A stretch of 8,986 bases of DNA from Candidatus Nomurabacteria bacterium (GTDB lineage Bacteria > Patescibacteriota > Minisyncoccia > Phycocordibacterales > UBA9973), in the NCBI GenBank assembly GCA_020846955.1, contig JADLCZ010000080.1:1-8986 (forward strand), written 5' to 3'. Positions 1-5,791 of the stretch are shown here, one piece after another. Numbering within the stretch: the stretch's first letter is position 1; every line of letters starts with the position of its first letter. The notes beneath the pieces were generated by a model. It saw only the letters and a program-made list of their open reading frames with translations. It made no database searches and was not told the DNA's origin. Position numbers and translations under genes: made by a program.

Positions 1-16
1 CAAAAAATTGCCAAAA

Positions 17-50
17 CCCCGAAGCAAAATATTTTATATTTGCAACGGGG
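17..50. repeat. Symmetric interrupted inverted repeat upstream of the zinc-ribbon gene
   Basis: Outer arms CCCCG (17-21) and CGGGG (46-50) pair. A symmetric AA/AA mismatch follows, then inner arms GCAAA (24-28) and TTTGC (39-43) around a 10-base AT loop. It ends 16 bases before the ATG at 67. The GC caps resemble those of the inverted repeat at 1817-1854, but the inner sequence differs, so kinship is uncertain. It could be the terminator of an upstream gene lying outside the window, an operator, or a 5' UTR hairpin. No T-tract follows it on the + strand. A weak promoter-like pair, TTGCCA (8-13) with TATTTT (30-35) at 16-base spacing, overlaps it. Confidence 0.5.
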
Positions 51-66
51 CAGGTTGTAAAAATGT

Positions 67-1785
67 ATGAGTAAGATTAATGAAAATCGAATGTGTCAGA
101 ATTGTAAAGGTAATTTTGTAATAGAGCCAGATGATTTCTCTTTCTATGAAAAAATTAAAGTTCCTCCACCGACATTCTGTCCAGAGTGCCGGATGATTCG
201 ACGTATGGTATGGCGGAATGTACGTTCATTATATAAACGAGAATGTGGTCTATGCAAAAAAGTGCTTATAAGTATGTACAGTGACGATGGTGCTCCTGTT
301 TATTGCACAGATTGTTGGAGTGGAGATAATTGGGACCCACTTTCGTATGGATCTGATTACGATTTTTCAAAATCTTTCTTTACTCAATTATATAGTCTTT
401 TTAAGGTAGCACCTCGATTTTTTGTTTATCATACAGGCATGCTTGTTAATTCTGATTTTACAAATTATTCAGCTGATAATAAAAATGTGTATTTATCTTA
501 TTCTGTAATCAGTTGTGAAGATGTGATGTACTCGGAATCAATAGATAAATCAAAAAATTGTATTGATTGCTATGCAGTGCAGAAGCTCGATGGATGCTCA
601 CAAAACATAGACAGTGAAGGGAATTATAATGTCCATTATGCTGTAAAATCTCAAAATTCTATCGATTCGTACTTTATATACGATTGTATCAACTGTCAGA
701 ATTGTTGCTTGTCATCTAATCTAAGAAATAAACAATTTTATTTTAAGAATCAAAAATTATCAAAAGAAGAATATCAACAAGTTGTTATAAACCTTCAATT
801 AGATTCATGTTCTGGTTTGCAAAGATCTAAAGAATATTTTGACGACATGATGCAAAATCAAGCGATCCACCGTTATGCCCAAATATATAACTCTCAAGAT
901 GCAACAGGGGACTATATAGGGAATTCTCGAAATATAATCCAGAGTTTTGATGTGCATGATTCAGAGAATGTTAAATATGGAGCTCGTGTTGTTGTTAATA
1001 CGAAAGATAGCATGGACGTGTATGGTCTTGGCACAGGGGAATTAGTTTATGAATCACTTGCTTCAAGTTGGGGAACTTATAAAGTTTTTTTCTCTTATAT
1101 TGCACTTGCTAGTAAAGAATGTGAATATTGTTTTATTATGCGGAATTGTTCGAATTGTTTTGGTTGTGTTGGTCTTACAAATGCAAAATATTGTATTTTC
1201 AATAAACAATATACGAGAGAGGAATATTTCATAATGGTAGAAAAAATCAAAAAACATATGGATGAAATGCCATATACAGATAGTAAAAATAGAGTATATA
1301 AATACGGAGAATTCTTACCTTATGAAATGTCCCCATTCGGGTACAACGAAACCACTGCACATGATTTGTACAGTACTACTAAAGAAAAAGCACTTCAAAG
1401 TGGGTACAAATGGACTGAAAGAGAAAAAAGAGATTATGTTATTACAAAAAATTCTCAAGATTTACCAGATAGTATTACTGATGTTGATGATGATTTAGTA
1501 CACGAAACTATACTTTGTCCAAATAACGGAGAACAAACTTTCCAGTGTACAAGTGCCTTTAAAATTACTCCTGATGAACTGCAGTTCTATAAACAAAAGA
1601 AATTACCAGTACCACTGTTTTGTCCTAATTGTCGTCACTACGACAGATTGAATTATCGTAACTCAATGAGATTATATAAAAGAACTTGCTCAAACGGATG
1701 CGGAAATATTTTTGAAAGTACTTATGCTTCTGACCGTCCAGAGAAGGTATATTGCGAGTCTTGTTATAAAAAAGAGGTATTATAA
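67..1785 (+). CDS. Cysteine-rich protein with N- and C-terminal zinc ribbons
   Basis: The molecular function is unknown. The N-terminal domain (about residues 8-84) has four CxxC knuckles (C10/C13, C38/C41, C60/C63, C80/C83), enough for two zinc ions. A related copy sits at the C-terminus (about 484-568): C484, C494, C519/C522, C541/C545, C563/C566. Both copies share a pattern of FY, a basic stretch, P-x-P, FCPxCR, an RN pair and LYKR. The middle (about 130-400) is rich in Asn, Ser, Tyr and Cys with short repeats such as NVYLSYS and CEYCFIMRNC, and looks like a beta-solenoid. There is no signal peptide or membrane segment, so it is probably cytoplasmic. An in-frame stop at 58-60 limits the start to ATG 67 or M9; ATG 67 was chosen because C10 and C13 follow directly. 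I associate this architecture with Patescibacteria genomes. Nucleic-acid or protein binding through the ribbons is inference only. Confidence 0.85.
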   Translation: MSKINENRMCQNCKGNFVIEPDDFSFYEKIKVPPPTFCPECRMIRRMVWRNVRSLYKRECGLCKKVLISMYSDDGAPVYCTDCWSGDNWDPLSYGSDYDFSKSFFTQLYSLFKVAPRFFVYHTGMLVNSDFTNYSADNKNVYLSYSVISCEDVMYSESIDKSKNCIDCYAVQKLDGCSQNIDSEGNYNVHYAVKSQNSIDSYFIYDCINCQNCCLSSNLRNKQFYFKNQKLSKEEYQQVVINLQLDSCSGLQRSKEYFDDMMQNQAIHRYAQIYNSQDATGDYIGNSRNIIQSFDVHDSENVKYGARVVVNTKDSMDVYGLGTGELVYESLASSWGTYKVFFSYIALASKECEYCFIMRNCSNCFGCVGLTNAKYCIFNKQYTREEYFIMVEKIKKHMDEMPYTDSKNRVYKYGEFLPYEMSPFGYNETTAHDLYSTTKEKALQSGYKWTEREKRDYVITKNSQDLPDSITDVDDDLVHETILCPNNGEQTFQCTSAFKITPDELQFYKQKKLPVPLFCPNCRHYDRLNYRNSMRLYKRTCSNGCGNIFESTYASDRPEKVYCESCYKKEVL

Positions 1786-1803
1786 ACGACTAGCGTAAGA
1801 GCA

Positions 1804-1820
1804 GGGGATTTTGTATCCCC
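1804..1820. repeat. Small GC hairpin GGGGAT/ATCCCC
   Basis: GGGGAT (1804-1809) and ATCCCC (1815-1820) form a perfect 6-bp stem with a 5-base loop, 18 bases after the stop of the zinc-ribbon gene. Its 3' arm CCCC (1817-1820) is also the 5' arm of the longer inverted repeat that follows, so the two structures are mutually exclusive. It may act as a weak 3'-end structure for the upstream mRNA, but no T-tract follows. Confidence 0.5.
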
Positions 1821-1854
1821 GGTAGTAGAATTTTACTAAAATTTCACTACGGGG
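1817..1854. repeat. GC-capped inverted repeat abutting a promoter -10 box
   Basis: CCCCG (1817-1821) pairs with CGGGG (1850-1854). After a bulged G1822, TAGT pairs with ACTA. An AG/TC step follows (A·C mismatch and G·T wobble), then AATTTT pairs with AAAATT around a 3-base loop. The right arm runs directly into TATAAT (1855-1860). The sequence and the mismatch position match the outer part of the longer inverted repeat at 8601-8672, so the two appear to be related copies. Possible roles are a protein operator, a transcription end for the upstream gene, or a dispersed repeat. Confidence 0.65.
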
Positions 1855-1860
1855 TATAAT
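1832..1860 (+). promoter_or_regulatory. Promoter of the thioredoxin-dsbB-cutA operon, predicted leaderless
   Basis: A perfect -10 box TATAAT lies at 1855-1860. With a 17-base spacer the -35 position (1832-1837) reads TTTACT, a partial match to TTGACA. The usual start site, 7 bases after the last -10 base, is the A of the ATG at 1867, so the mRNA should have no 5' UTR. The -35 region falls at the loop of the 1817-1854 inverted repeat and the spacer is its right arm, so a protein binding the repeat would block this promoter. Confidence 0.7.
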
Positions 1861-1866
1861 GGATTT

Positions 1867-2244
1867 ATGACTCAAACAAAGAAATTTATTGTTATTACAC
1901 TATTAGTTATTATACTTGTTATCGTATTGGGAGTTTTTGTAAATAAGCCAAAAGCTATTGGGAAATATGGACCATTGGCTCAATGCATAAAGGATAGCGG
2001 GGCGGAATTTTATGGCGCATTTTGGTGCCCACACTGCCAGGCACAAAAGGCTTTGTTTGGCGGAGCTAAAAACTTGCTTCCATATATAGAATGTTCCAAC
2101 CCAGATAGATCAGTAACACAAATTTGTGTTGATAAAAAGATAGAAGGTTACCCGACATGGATATTTAAAGATGGGTCAAAGCTTGCTGGTGAAGTGGACC
2201 TCAAGACCCTAGCAGAGAAAACTCAATGTACATTGCCTCAATAA
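1867..2244 (+). CDS. Membrane-anchored thioredoxin-like protein (VKOR-type Trx domain, CPHC)
   Basis: Probable extracytoplasmic thiol oxidase of 125 aa. An N-terminal membrane anchor (about 7-25) precedes a compact thioredoxin fold. The active site is C54-P-H-C57 within FYGAFWCPHCQAQK, and the cis-proline is in GYPTW (P96). Further cysteines C40, C76, C87 and C121 resemble the extra structural or shuttle cysteines in the thioredoxin domain fused to bacterial and plant VKOR proteins. The motifs FYGAFWCPHC, PYIEC and GYPTW match that subfamily better than classic DsbA, which has a helical insertion. There is no fused VKOR domain here. Instead dsbB starts 6 bases downstream, so the two probably form a DsbA/DsbB-like oxidation pair. 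The ATG is placed by its own leaderless promoter. The fold is certain; the direction of the redox reaction is inferred from the neighbour. Confidence 0.88.
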   Translation: MTQTKKFIVITLLVIILVIVLGVFVNKPKAIGKYGPLAQCIKDSGAEFYGAFWCPHCQAQKALFGGAKNLLPYIECSNPDRSVTQICVDKKIEGYPTWIFKDGSKLAGEVDLKTLAEKTQCTLPQ

Positions 2245-2250
2245 AAATTT

Positions 2251-2799
2251 ATGCCAACATATATAGATAGTTTTAATCAGTTTGTATCGATCAGTGTTGT
2301 TGTAATGCAACTGTTTTGTCTATTGCTTGTTGTGGTAATGCTTTTTGTACCTAATAGGGATAATTTTGTTCGTAAATTTTTTAAAGATTATGCATTTTAT
2401 ATTGGATTTTTAATTGCACTAGGAGCTATAGCTCTAAGTTTGTTTTACTCAAATGTAATTGGATTTCCTGTTTGTGAGCTTTGCTATTTGCAACGTATAT
2501 TTATTTACCCTCAATTTATTCTATTTGGAATGGAGTTATACAAGCGTGATCGTTCTATTGTGGATTTCTCAATTGTTTTTGCATTACTCGGGATTATCAC
2601 ATCTATATATCATGTTTATGTAGAGCATGGTGGTACAGCTGGGCTTCCTTGTGCTGCACCGAGCGCCACAGAGATTTCATGCGCGACTCGCTATGTTTTT
2701 GAATTCAGTTATGTGACTATTCCGGTTATGGCATTAACAGCATCATTATTTATATTATTATTAATGGTCAATTATAAATATGTTTCTCGTATAAAATAA
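2251..2799 (+). CDS. dsbB: DsbB/BdbC-type disulfide bond formation membrane protein
   Basis: Integral membrane quinone-linked oxidase, 182 aa, that by family knowledge reoxidises a DsbA-like partner. The first redox pair is C75-E-L-C78, followed by the family's LQR (80-82). The second pair is C134 and C144 in the next external loop, followed by ATRYVFEFSYVTIPVM, which matches the conserved end of DsbB/BdbC. Membrane segments lie at about 11-33, 48-70, 82-97, 103-123 and 152-174. The first is extra compared with the usual four-helix DsbB and would put the N-terminus outside if both cysteine pairs face outward. The gene starts 6 bases after the thioredoxin-like gene with no Shine-Dalgarno sequence, so it is probably co-transcribed. 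The thioredoxin-like protein is the likely partner. Confidence 0.92.
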   Translation: MPTYIDSFNQFVSISVVVMQLFCLLLVVVMLFVPNRDNFVRKFFKDYAFYIGFLIALGAIALSLFYSNVIGFPVCELCYLQRIFIYPQFILFGMELYKRDRSIVDFSIVFALLGIITSIYHVYVEHGGTAGLPCAAPSATEISCATRYVFEFSYVTIPVMALTASLFILLLMVNYKYVSRIK

Positions 2800-2804
2800 A
2801 TTTT

Positions 2805-3227
2805 ATGATTCTAAATAAAGAAACACAAGATAAAATGGTATTTATATATACAACTTGCAGAGACAAAGGTGAAGCGAAGCATCTAGGATATGCAGCTGTC
2901 GAGGAGAAATTGGCAATTTGTGCAGATTTCTGGCCTATCGAGTCTATTTACCCATGGCAAAATGTAATCCAGGATGTTGTTCAGTATATGGTTATATTTA
3001 CCACAAAGAAGAGTTTGTCTGAGAAATTATCAAGCTTTATTGCTGGCTTACATTCTTATACGGTACCTATGGTAGCAGAATGTGATACTGTTTTTACAAA
3101 CAGAGCTTATGCCGCTTGGGGGAACAAGGTTCTAGAAAACCAAGAGAATTATATTTCTGAACAAGAGGCTCGCATGATAGAGATAAGTGACCAAGAAGAT
3201 GGTTACCATCCAGGGAGACTAAAATAA
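2805..3227 (+). CDS. cutA: CutA1-family divalent cation tolerance protein
   Basis: The CutA1 fold spans about residues 11-106. Hallmarks are an EEKLAICADFWPIESIYPW segment (33-51), corresponding to the family's L-x-A-C-x-N-x-x-x-x-x-x-S-x-Y-x-W, then HSYTVPM (83-89) and YAAW (102-105). Family members are trimers with a ferredoxin-like fold, linked to copper tolerance in E. coli; the exact biochemical role is unsettled. A hydrophilic C-terminal extension (107-140) goes beyond the usual length of about 105-115 aa. ATG 2805 lies 5 bases after dsbB; an alternative start is M11 at 2835, where the conserved fold begins. Co-transcription with two redox genes would suit a role in metal or copper-thiol stress, but this is inferred from position only. 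The protein is probably cytoplasmic. Confidence 0.9.
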   Translation: MILNKETQDKMVFIYTTCRDKGEAKHLGYAAVEEKLAICADFWPIESIYPWQNVIQDVVQYMVIFTTKKSLSEKLSSFIAGLHSYTVPMVAECDTVFTNRAYAAWGNKVLENQENYISEQEARMIEISDQEDGYHPGRLK

Positions 3228-3229
3228 TT

Positions 3230-3258
3230 TAAATGCAAATTTTAGACTATGCTATAAT
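3230..3258 (+). promoter_or_regulatory. Extended -10 promoter of the HD-domain gene, predicted leaderless
   Basis: TGCTATAAT (3250-3258) combines an extended -10 TG with a perfect TATAAT. TTTAAA (3230-3235) lies at the -35 position with a 17-base spacer. The expected start site is the A of the ATG at 3265, exactly 7 bases after the -10 box, giving a leaderless transcript. The promoter occupies nearly all of the 37-base gap after cutA, and no terminator is visible there, so read-through from cutA is also possible. Confidence 0.75.
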
Positions 3259-3264
3259 AGCTTT

Positions 3265-3909
3265 ATGAAGACTATTGGGGAGATTTATAATAATTATTAC
3301 ATCATGCCACAATTAGAGAGTCATATGTATCGCGTGGCTGCTGTGGCAAGTTTGATTTGTGATAACTTCCAAACCTCTATTGATAAAAAGAGCATAATAA
3401 ACACTTGTTTATTACATGATATGGGTAATATTATTAAGTTTGACTTGACCAAATTCCCAGAATTCAATGAGCCACAGGGTCTTGCTTATTGGCAAAGTGT
3501 AAAGAATAATTTTATAGAAAAATATGGCAACGACCAACACAAGGCAACCGTCGCAATAGCTCTTGAGGTTGGGGTAAGCTTGAGGGTACTTGAACTTCTG
3601 AATTCTATTGGTTTTTCTAAGTCGGTAAACGTGAATGAATCCAATGAAATGGAAAAAATGATCTGTATATATTCTGACATGCGAGTAACACCAAGTGGTG
3701 TCGCAACACTAAGAGAGAGATTAATAGATATGGAAGAAAGATATGGAAATAGTCAAAATGCAAAAAAGGGTACTGAACTCCAGGATATTTATTTAGCATT
3801 ATATAGCATAGAAGAAAAGATTTTTATGCATGCAAGTATTAAGCCAAATGATATTACAAACGAAATTTGTGAACCAATAATTACACATCTTAAGAAGTCT
3901 ATTATATAA
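3265..3909 (+). CDS. HD-domain protein, putative metal-dependent phosphohydrolase
   Basis: A 214-aa soluble protein. The HD-superfamily metal ligands appear in order: H20 (in LESHMYRVA), H51-D52 (in LLHDMGN) and a distal D138 (in IYSDMR). A further His at 92 (DQHKA) could be a ligand. Family members hydrolyse phosphate esters, often nucleotides or (p)ppGpp-like compounds, but no substrate motif is visible. The HD core is followed by a largely helical, charged tail (about 140-214). The LLHDMGN-IIKFD region and the short length match stand-alone HD hydrolases rather than GGDEF- or RelA-linked forms. The gene has its own promoter and appears monocistronic. The start is fixed by the leaderless -10 spacing. 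The HD assignment is firm; the substrate is unknown. Confidence 0.8.
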   Translation: MKTIGEIYNNYYIMPQLESHMYRVAAVASLICDNFQTSIDKKSIINTCLLHDMGNIIKFDLTKFPEFNEPQGLAYWQSVKNNFIEKYGNDQHKATVAIALEVGVSLRVLELLNSIGFSKSVNVNESNEMEKMICIYSDMRVTPSGVATLRERLIDMEERYGNSQNAKKGTELQDIYLALYSIEEKIFMHASIKPNDITNEICEPIITHLKKSII

Positions 3910-3920
3910 TTCAACGGACA

Positions 3921-3966
3921 TTTATCGGTAGACAAATTCGTGCTATAATAAGCATATTATTATAAT
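3921..3966 (+). promoter_or_regulatory. Promoter region of the FKBP-ABC exporter operon (two -10 candidates)
   Basis: The first candidate is the extended -10 TGCTATAAT at 3941-3949, with TTTATC (3921-3926) at the -35 position and a 17-base spacer. It would start RNA near 3956, leaving about 24 bases before ATG 3980. The second candidate is TATAAT at 3961-3966, starting RNA near 3973, about 7 bases before the ATG. ATAATA (3945-3950) and TATTAT (3955-3960) form an AT hairpin with a 4-base loop that overlaps the first -10. The upstream motif is shared with the promoters at 3250 and 7755. Confidence 0.6.
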
Positions 3967-3979
3967 TAATTTTAATGGT

Positions 3980-4489
3980 ATGAATAAACAAGAAGGAAAA
4001 ATTTCAATGGGTATTTCTATAATTATCACTATTATATTGGTTGGATTTATTGTGTATGCTTTTGCCAAGAAGGAAGTACAAGCTCCAAACAAGGCAGATA
4101 TTAATACAAATGAGCAAATTTCCAATTCAGAGAAAATTGTAGAGGAAAAATCCGAAAATGTTTTATCACCAGAAAACAAAAAAATGGAACAAATTGCAAA
4201 GAATGGAGATATTTTATCTATGAATTACACAGGCAGACTAACAAACGGTACAGTATTTGATTCAAATGTGGACCCGAAATTCGGTCATGTGGTGCCTTTC
4301 GAATTTAGATTGGGCGAAGGTCAGGTTATCCGAGGTTGGGATGAGGGATTAGTAGGTATGAAAGTAGGAGAAAAAAAGACACTCAATATACCTGCTGAGA
4401 AAGCTTACGGAGCACGTGGAGCAGGGGCAAGTATTCCTCCAAACTCAGATTTGATTTTTGAGGTAGAGCTTCTCGCAATTAAGAAATAA
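3980..4489 (+). CDS. Membrane-anchored FKBP-type peptidyl-prolyl isomerase
   Basis: 169 aa. An N-terminal membrane anchor (about 9-28) is followed by a hydrophilic linker (30-75) and one complete FKBP domain (about 76-169), placing the isomerase outside the cytoplasmic membrane. Residues matching the FKBP12 active site are all present: Y83, F93-D94, the VIRGW block (V116, I117, W120), Y143, I152 (in SIPPNS) and F160. Activity is therefore expected. There is no lipobox Cys, so the anchor is a helix. It is the first gene of a tight operon: the adaptor gene starts 2 bases after its stop codon. It probably helps fold exported proteins, and the linkage suggests the exporter's adaptor, permease or cargo may be clients. 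An out-of-frame ATG at 3975 encodes only two codons before a TGA overlapping the real start. Confidence 0.92.
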   Translation: MNKQEGKISMGISIIITIILVGFIVYAFAKKEVQAPNKADINTNEQISNSEKIVEEKSENVLSPENKKMEQIAKNGDILSMNYTGRLTNGTVFDSNVDPKFGHVVPFEFRLGEGQVIRGWDEGLVGMKVGEKKTLNIPAEKAYGARGAGASIPPNSDLIFEVELLAIKK

Positions 4490-4491
4490 AA

Positions 4492-5790
4492 ATGACAAAA
4501 ATTAAGAATATTTTAAACATAATACAATCCTGGTCAACAAGGAGAAAGATTTTCTTTTCTGTACTTTTTTTGTTTGTAATTTTTATTGGGTATAAAAAGT
4601 TTGGACCAGTCGATAATAGTGCAAATATTGTTTCAGAAAAAGTAGCAAAAATTAATCTTGCAAAAACTGTATTAGCTACAGGGCAAGTAACATCAAAAAC
4701 TGATTTATCTTTATCATTTACAAATACAGGAATTGTAAGAGTTATAAATGTATCTGTTGGGGACCATGTTTATAAAGGCCAAATTTTGGCATCAATGGAC
4801 CAGGGTACAGAATTGGCAAGCCTAACAAAGGCGCGCGCAGCTGTCGCATTGGCTCAAGCAAAGTATAACAAGATCCTAGAAGGTAGTACTGATTCTGAAA
4901 TCGCATTGGCAAAAGTTTTATTAGAAAATGCAAAGACAGAGTATACAAATACAAAAATCCAACAAGATGTCCTTGTTGATGAAGCCCAAAATAAATATTT
5001 ATCTACCACCTCTTCTACAAATTCTGGGACAAATCTTATTACTGCGAGAAATGATTATGAATATGCAAAAAAAACAAGGGATACAGTTCTCTCAAGTTTG
5101 CAATCAATGGTCAATCAGCGTCAGGCAGAGCTTGATATAAAGCAGGCCTCGGCTCGTACATCAGATATTGATTTAGCAAAAGCCGACATACTTTCTGCAG
5201 AGGGTGAATTGCAATCTGCAAATGCGAAATACGAAAATACATTACTCCGTGCACCAAGCTCTGGTACTATTACAAGTGTTAATATTAAACTCGGTGAATT
5301 GGCACAGTCACTTAAAGAGGTTATGATCCTTCAAGATGTCAGCAATCTATATCTAGAAGCAAATATAAATGAAGCAAATATTGCAATTGTAAAAATAGGT
5401 CAACCTGTCAGTATTACCTATGATTCTATTGGGCCAGACCAAATCTTTAAAGGCGAAGTTTTTTCTATCGACCCAAGTTCAAACAATACTGATGGTATTG
5501 TAAATTACAAGATAAAAATTGCGTTGAAAGACAAGAATCCAATAATCCGCCCAGGAATGAATGCAAATATAACCGTGGATATTTTAAGCAAAAATAATGT
5601 ACTCGCTATACCGTTACTCGCAGTAAAAAAAGTTGATAATATATCTATCGTGCAATTAATTACAAATGATAAACGCAAATTATATAAAGAAGTACCTGTA
5701 GTAACAGGAATGATCGGTGATGGGAATCTAGTAGAGATCCAAAGTGGCTTGAATGAAGGGGATAGTGTGGTAGTAATCAACAAGAAATAA
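4492..5790 (+). CDS. HlyD/MacA-type adaptor subunit of an ABC exporter
   Basis: 432 aa. It has a single N-terminal membrane helix (about 18-34). The first half of a lipoyl-like barrel-sandwich domain (about 76-105; GDHVYKGQILASMD) is followed by a long alpha-helical hairpin or coiled coil (about 106-250, rich in Ala, Lys and Glu). The second lipoyl half (about 251-272; LRAPSSGTITSV and LGELA) leads into beta-barrel and membrane-proximal domains (about 285-430; RPGMNANITVDI and a late GLNEGDSVVV). This is the order seen in MacA and Bacillus YknX. Adaptors of this family bind the MacB-type permease and couple it to substrate export. In a cell without an outer membrane it would act without a TolC partner, as YknX does. 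Gaps to its neighbours are 2 and 1 bases, so co-expression is certain in practice. The substrate cannot be read from the sequence. Confidence 0.92.
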   Translation: MTKIKNILNIIQSWSTRRKIFFSVLFLFVIFIGYKKFGPVDNSANIVSEKVAKINLAKTVLATGQVTSKTDLSLSFTNTGIVRVINVSVGDHVYKGQILASMDQGTELASLTKARAAVALAQAKYNKILEGSTDSEIALAKVLLENAKTEYTNTKIQQDVLVDEAQNKYLSTTSSTNSGTNLITARNDYEYAKKTRDTVLSSLQSMVNQRQAELDIKQASARTSDIDLAKADILSAEGELQSANAKYENTLLRAPSSGTITSVNIKLGELAQSLKEVMILQDVSNLYLEANINEANIAIVKIGQPVSITYDSIGPDQIFKGEVFSIDPSSNNTDGIVNYKIKIALKDKNPIIRPGMNANITVDILSKNNVLAIPLLAVKKVDNISIVQLITNDKRKLYKEVPVVTGMIGDGNLVEIQSGLNEGDSVVVINKK

Positions 5791-5791
5791 T

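Noticed and set aside
67..1785. CaiB/BaiF CoA-transferase label, a name I recall being attached to proteins of this type
   Set aside because: No CoA-transferase motif is present; the visible content is zinc ribbons and Cys/Asn/Tyr repeats.
1804..1820. Intrinsic terminator after the zinc-ribbon gene
   Set aside because: The stem is good but is followed by GGTAGT, not a T-tract.
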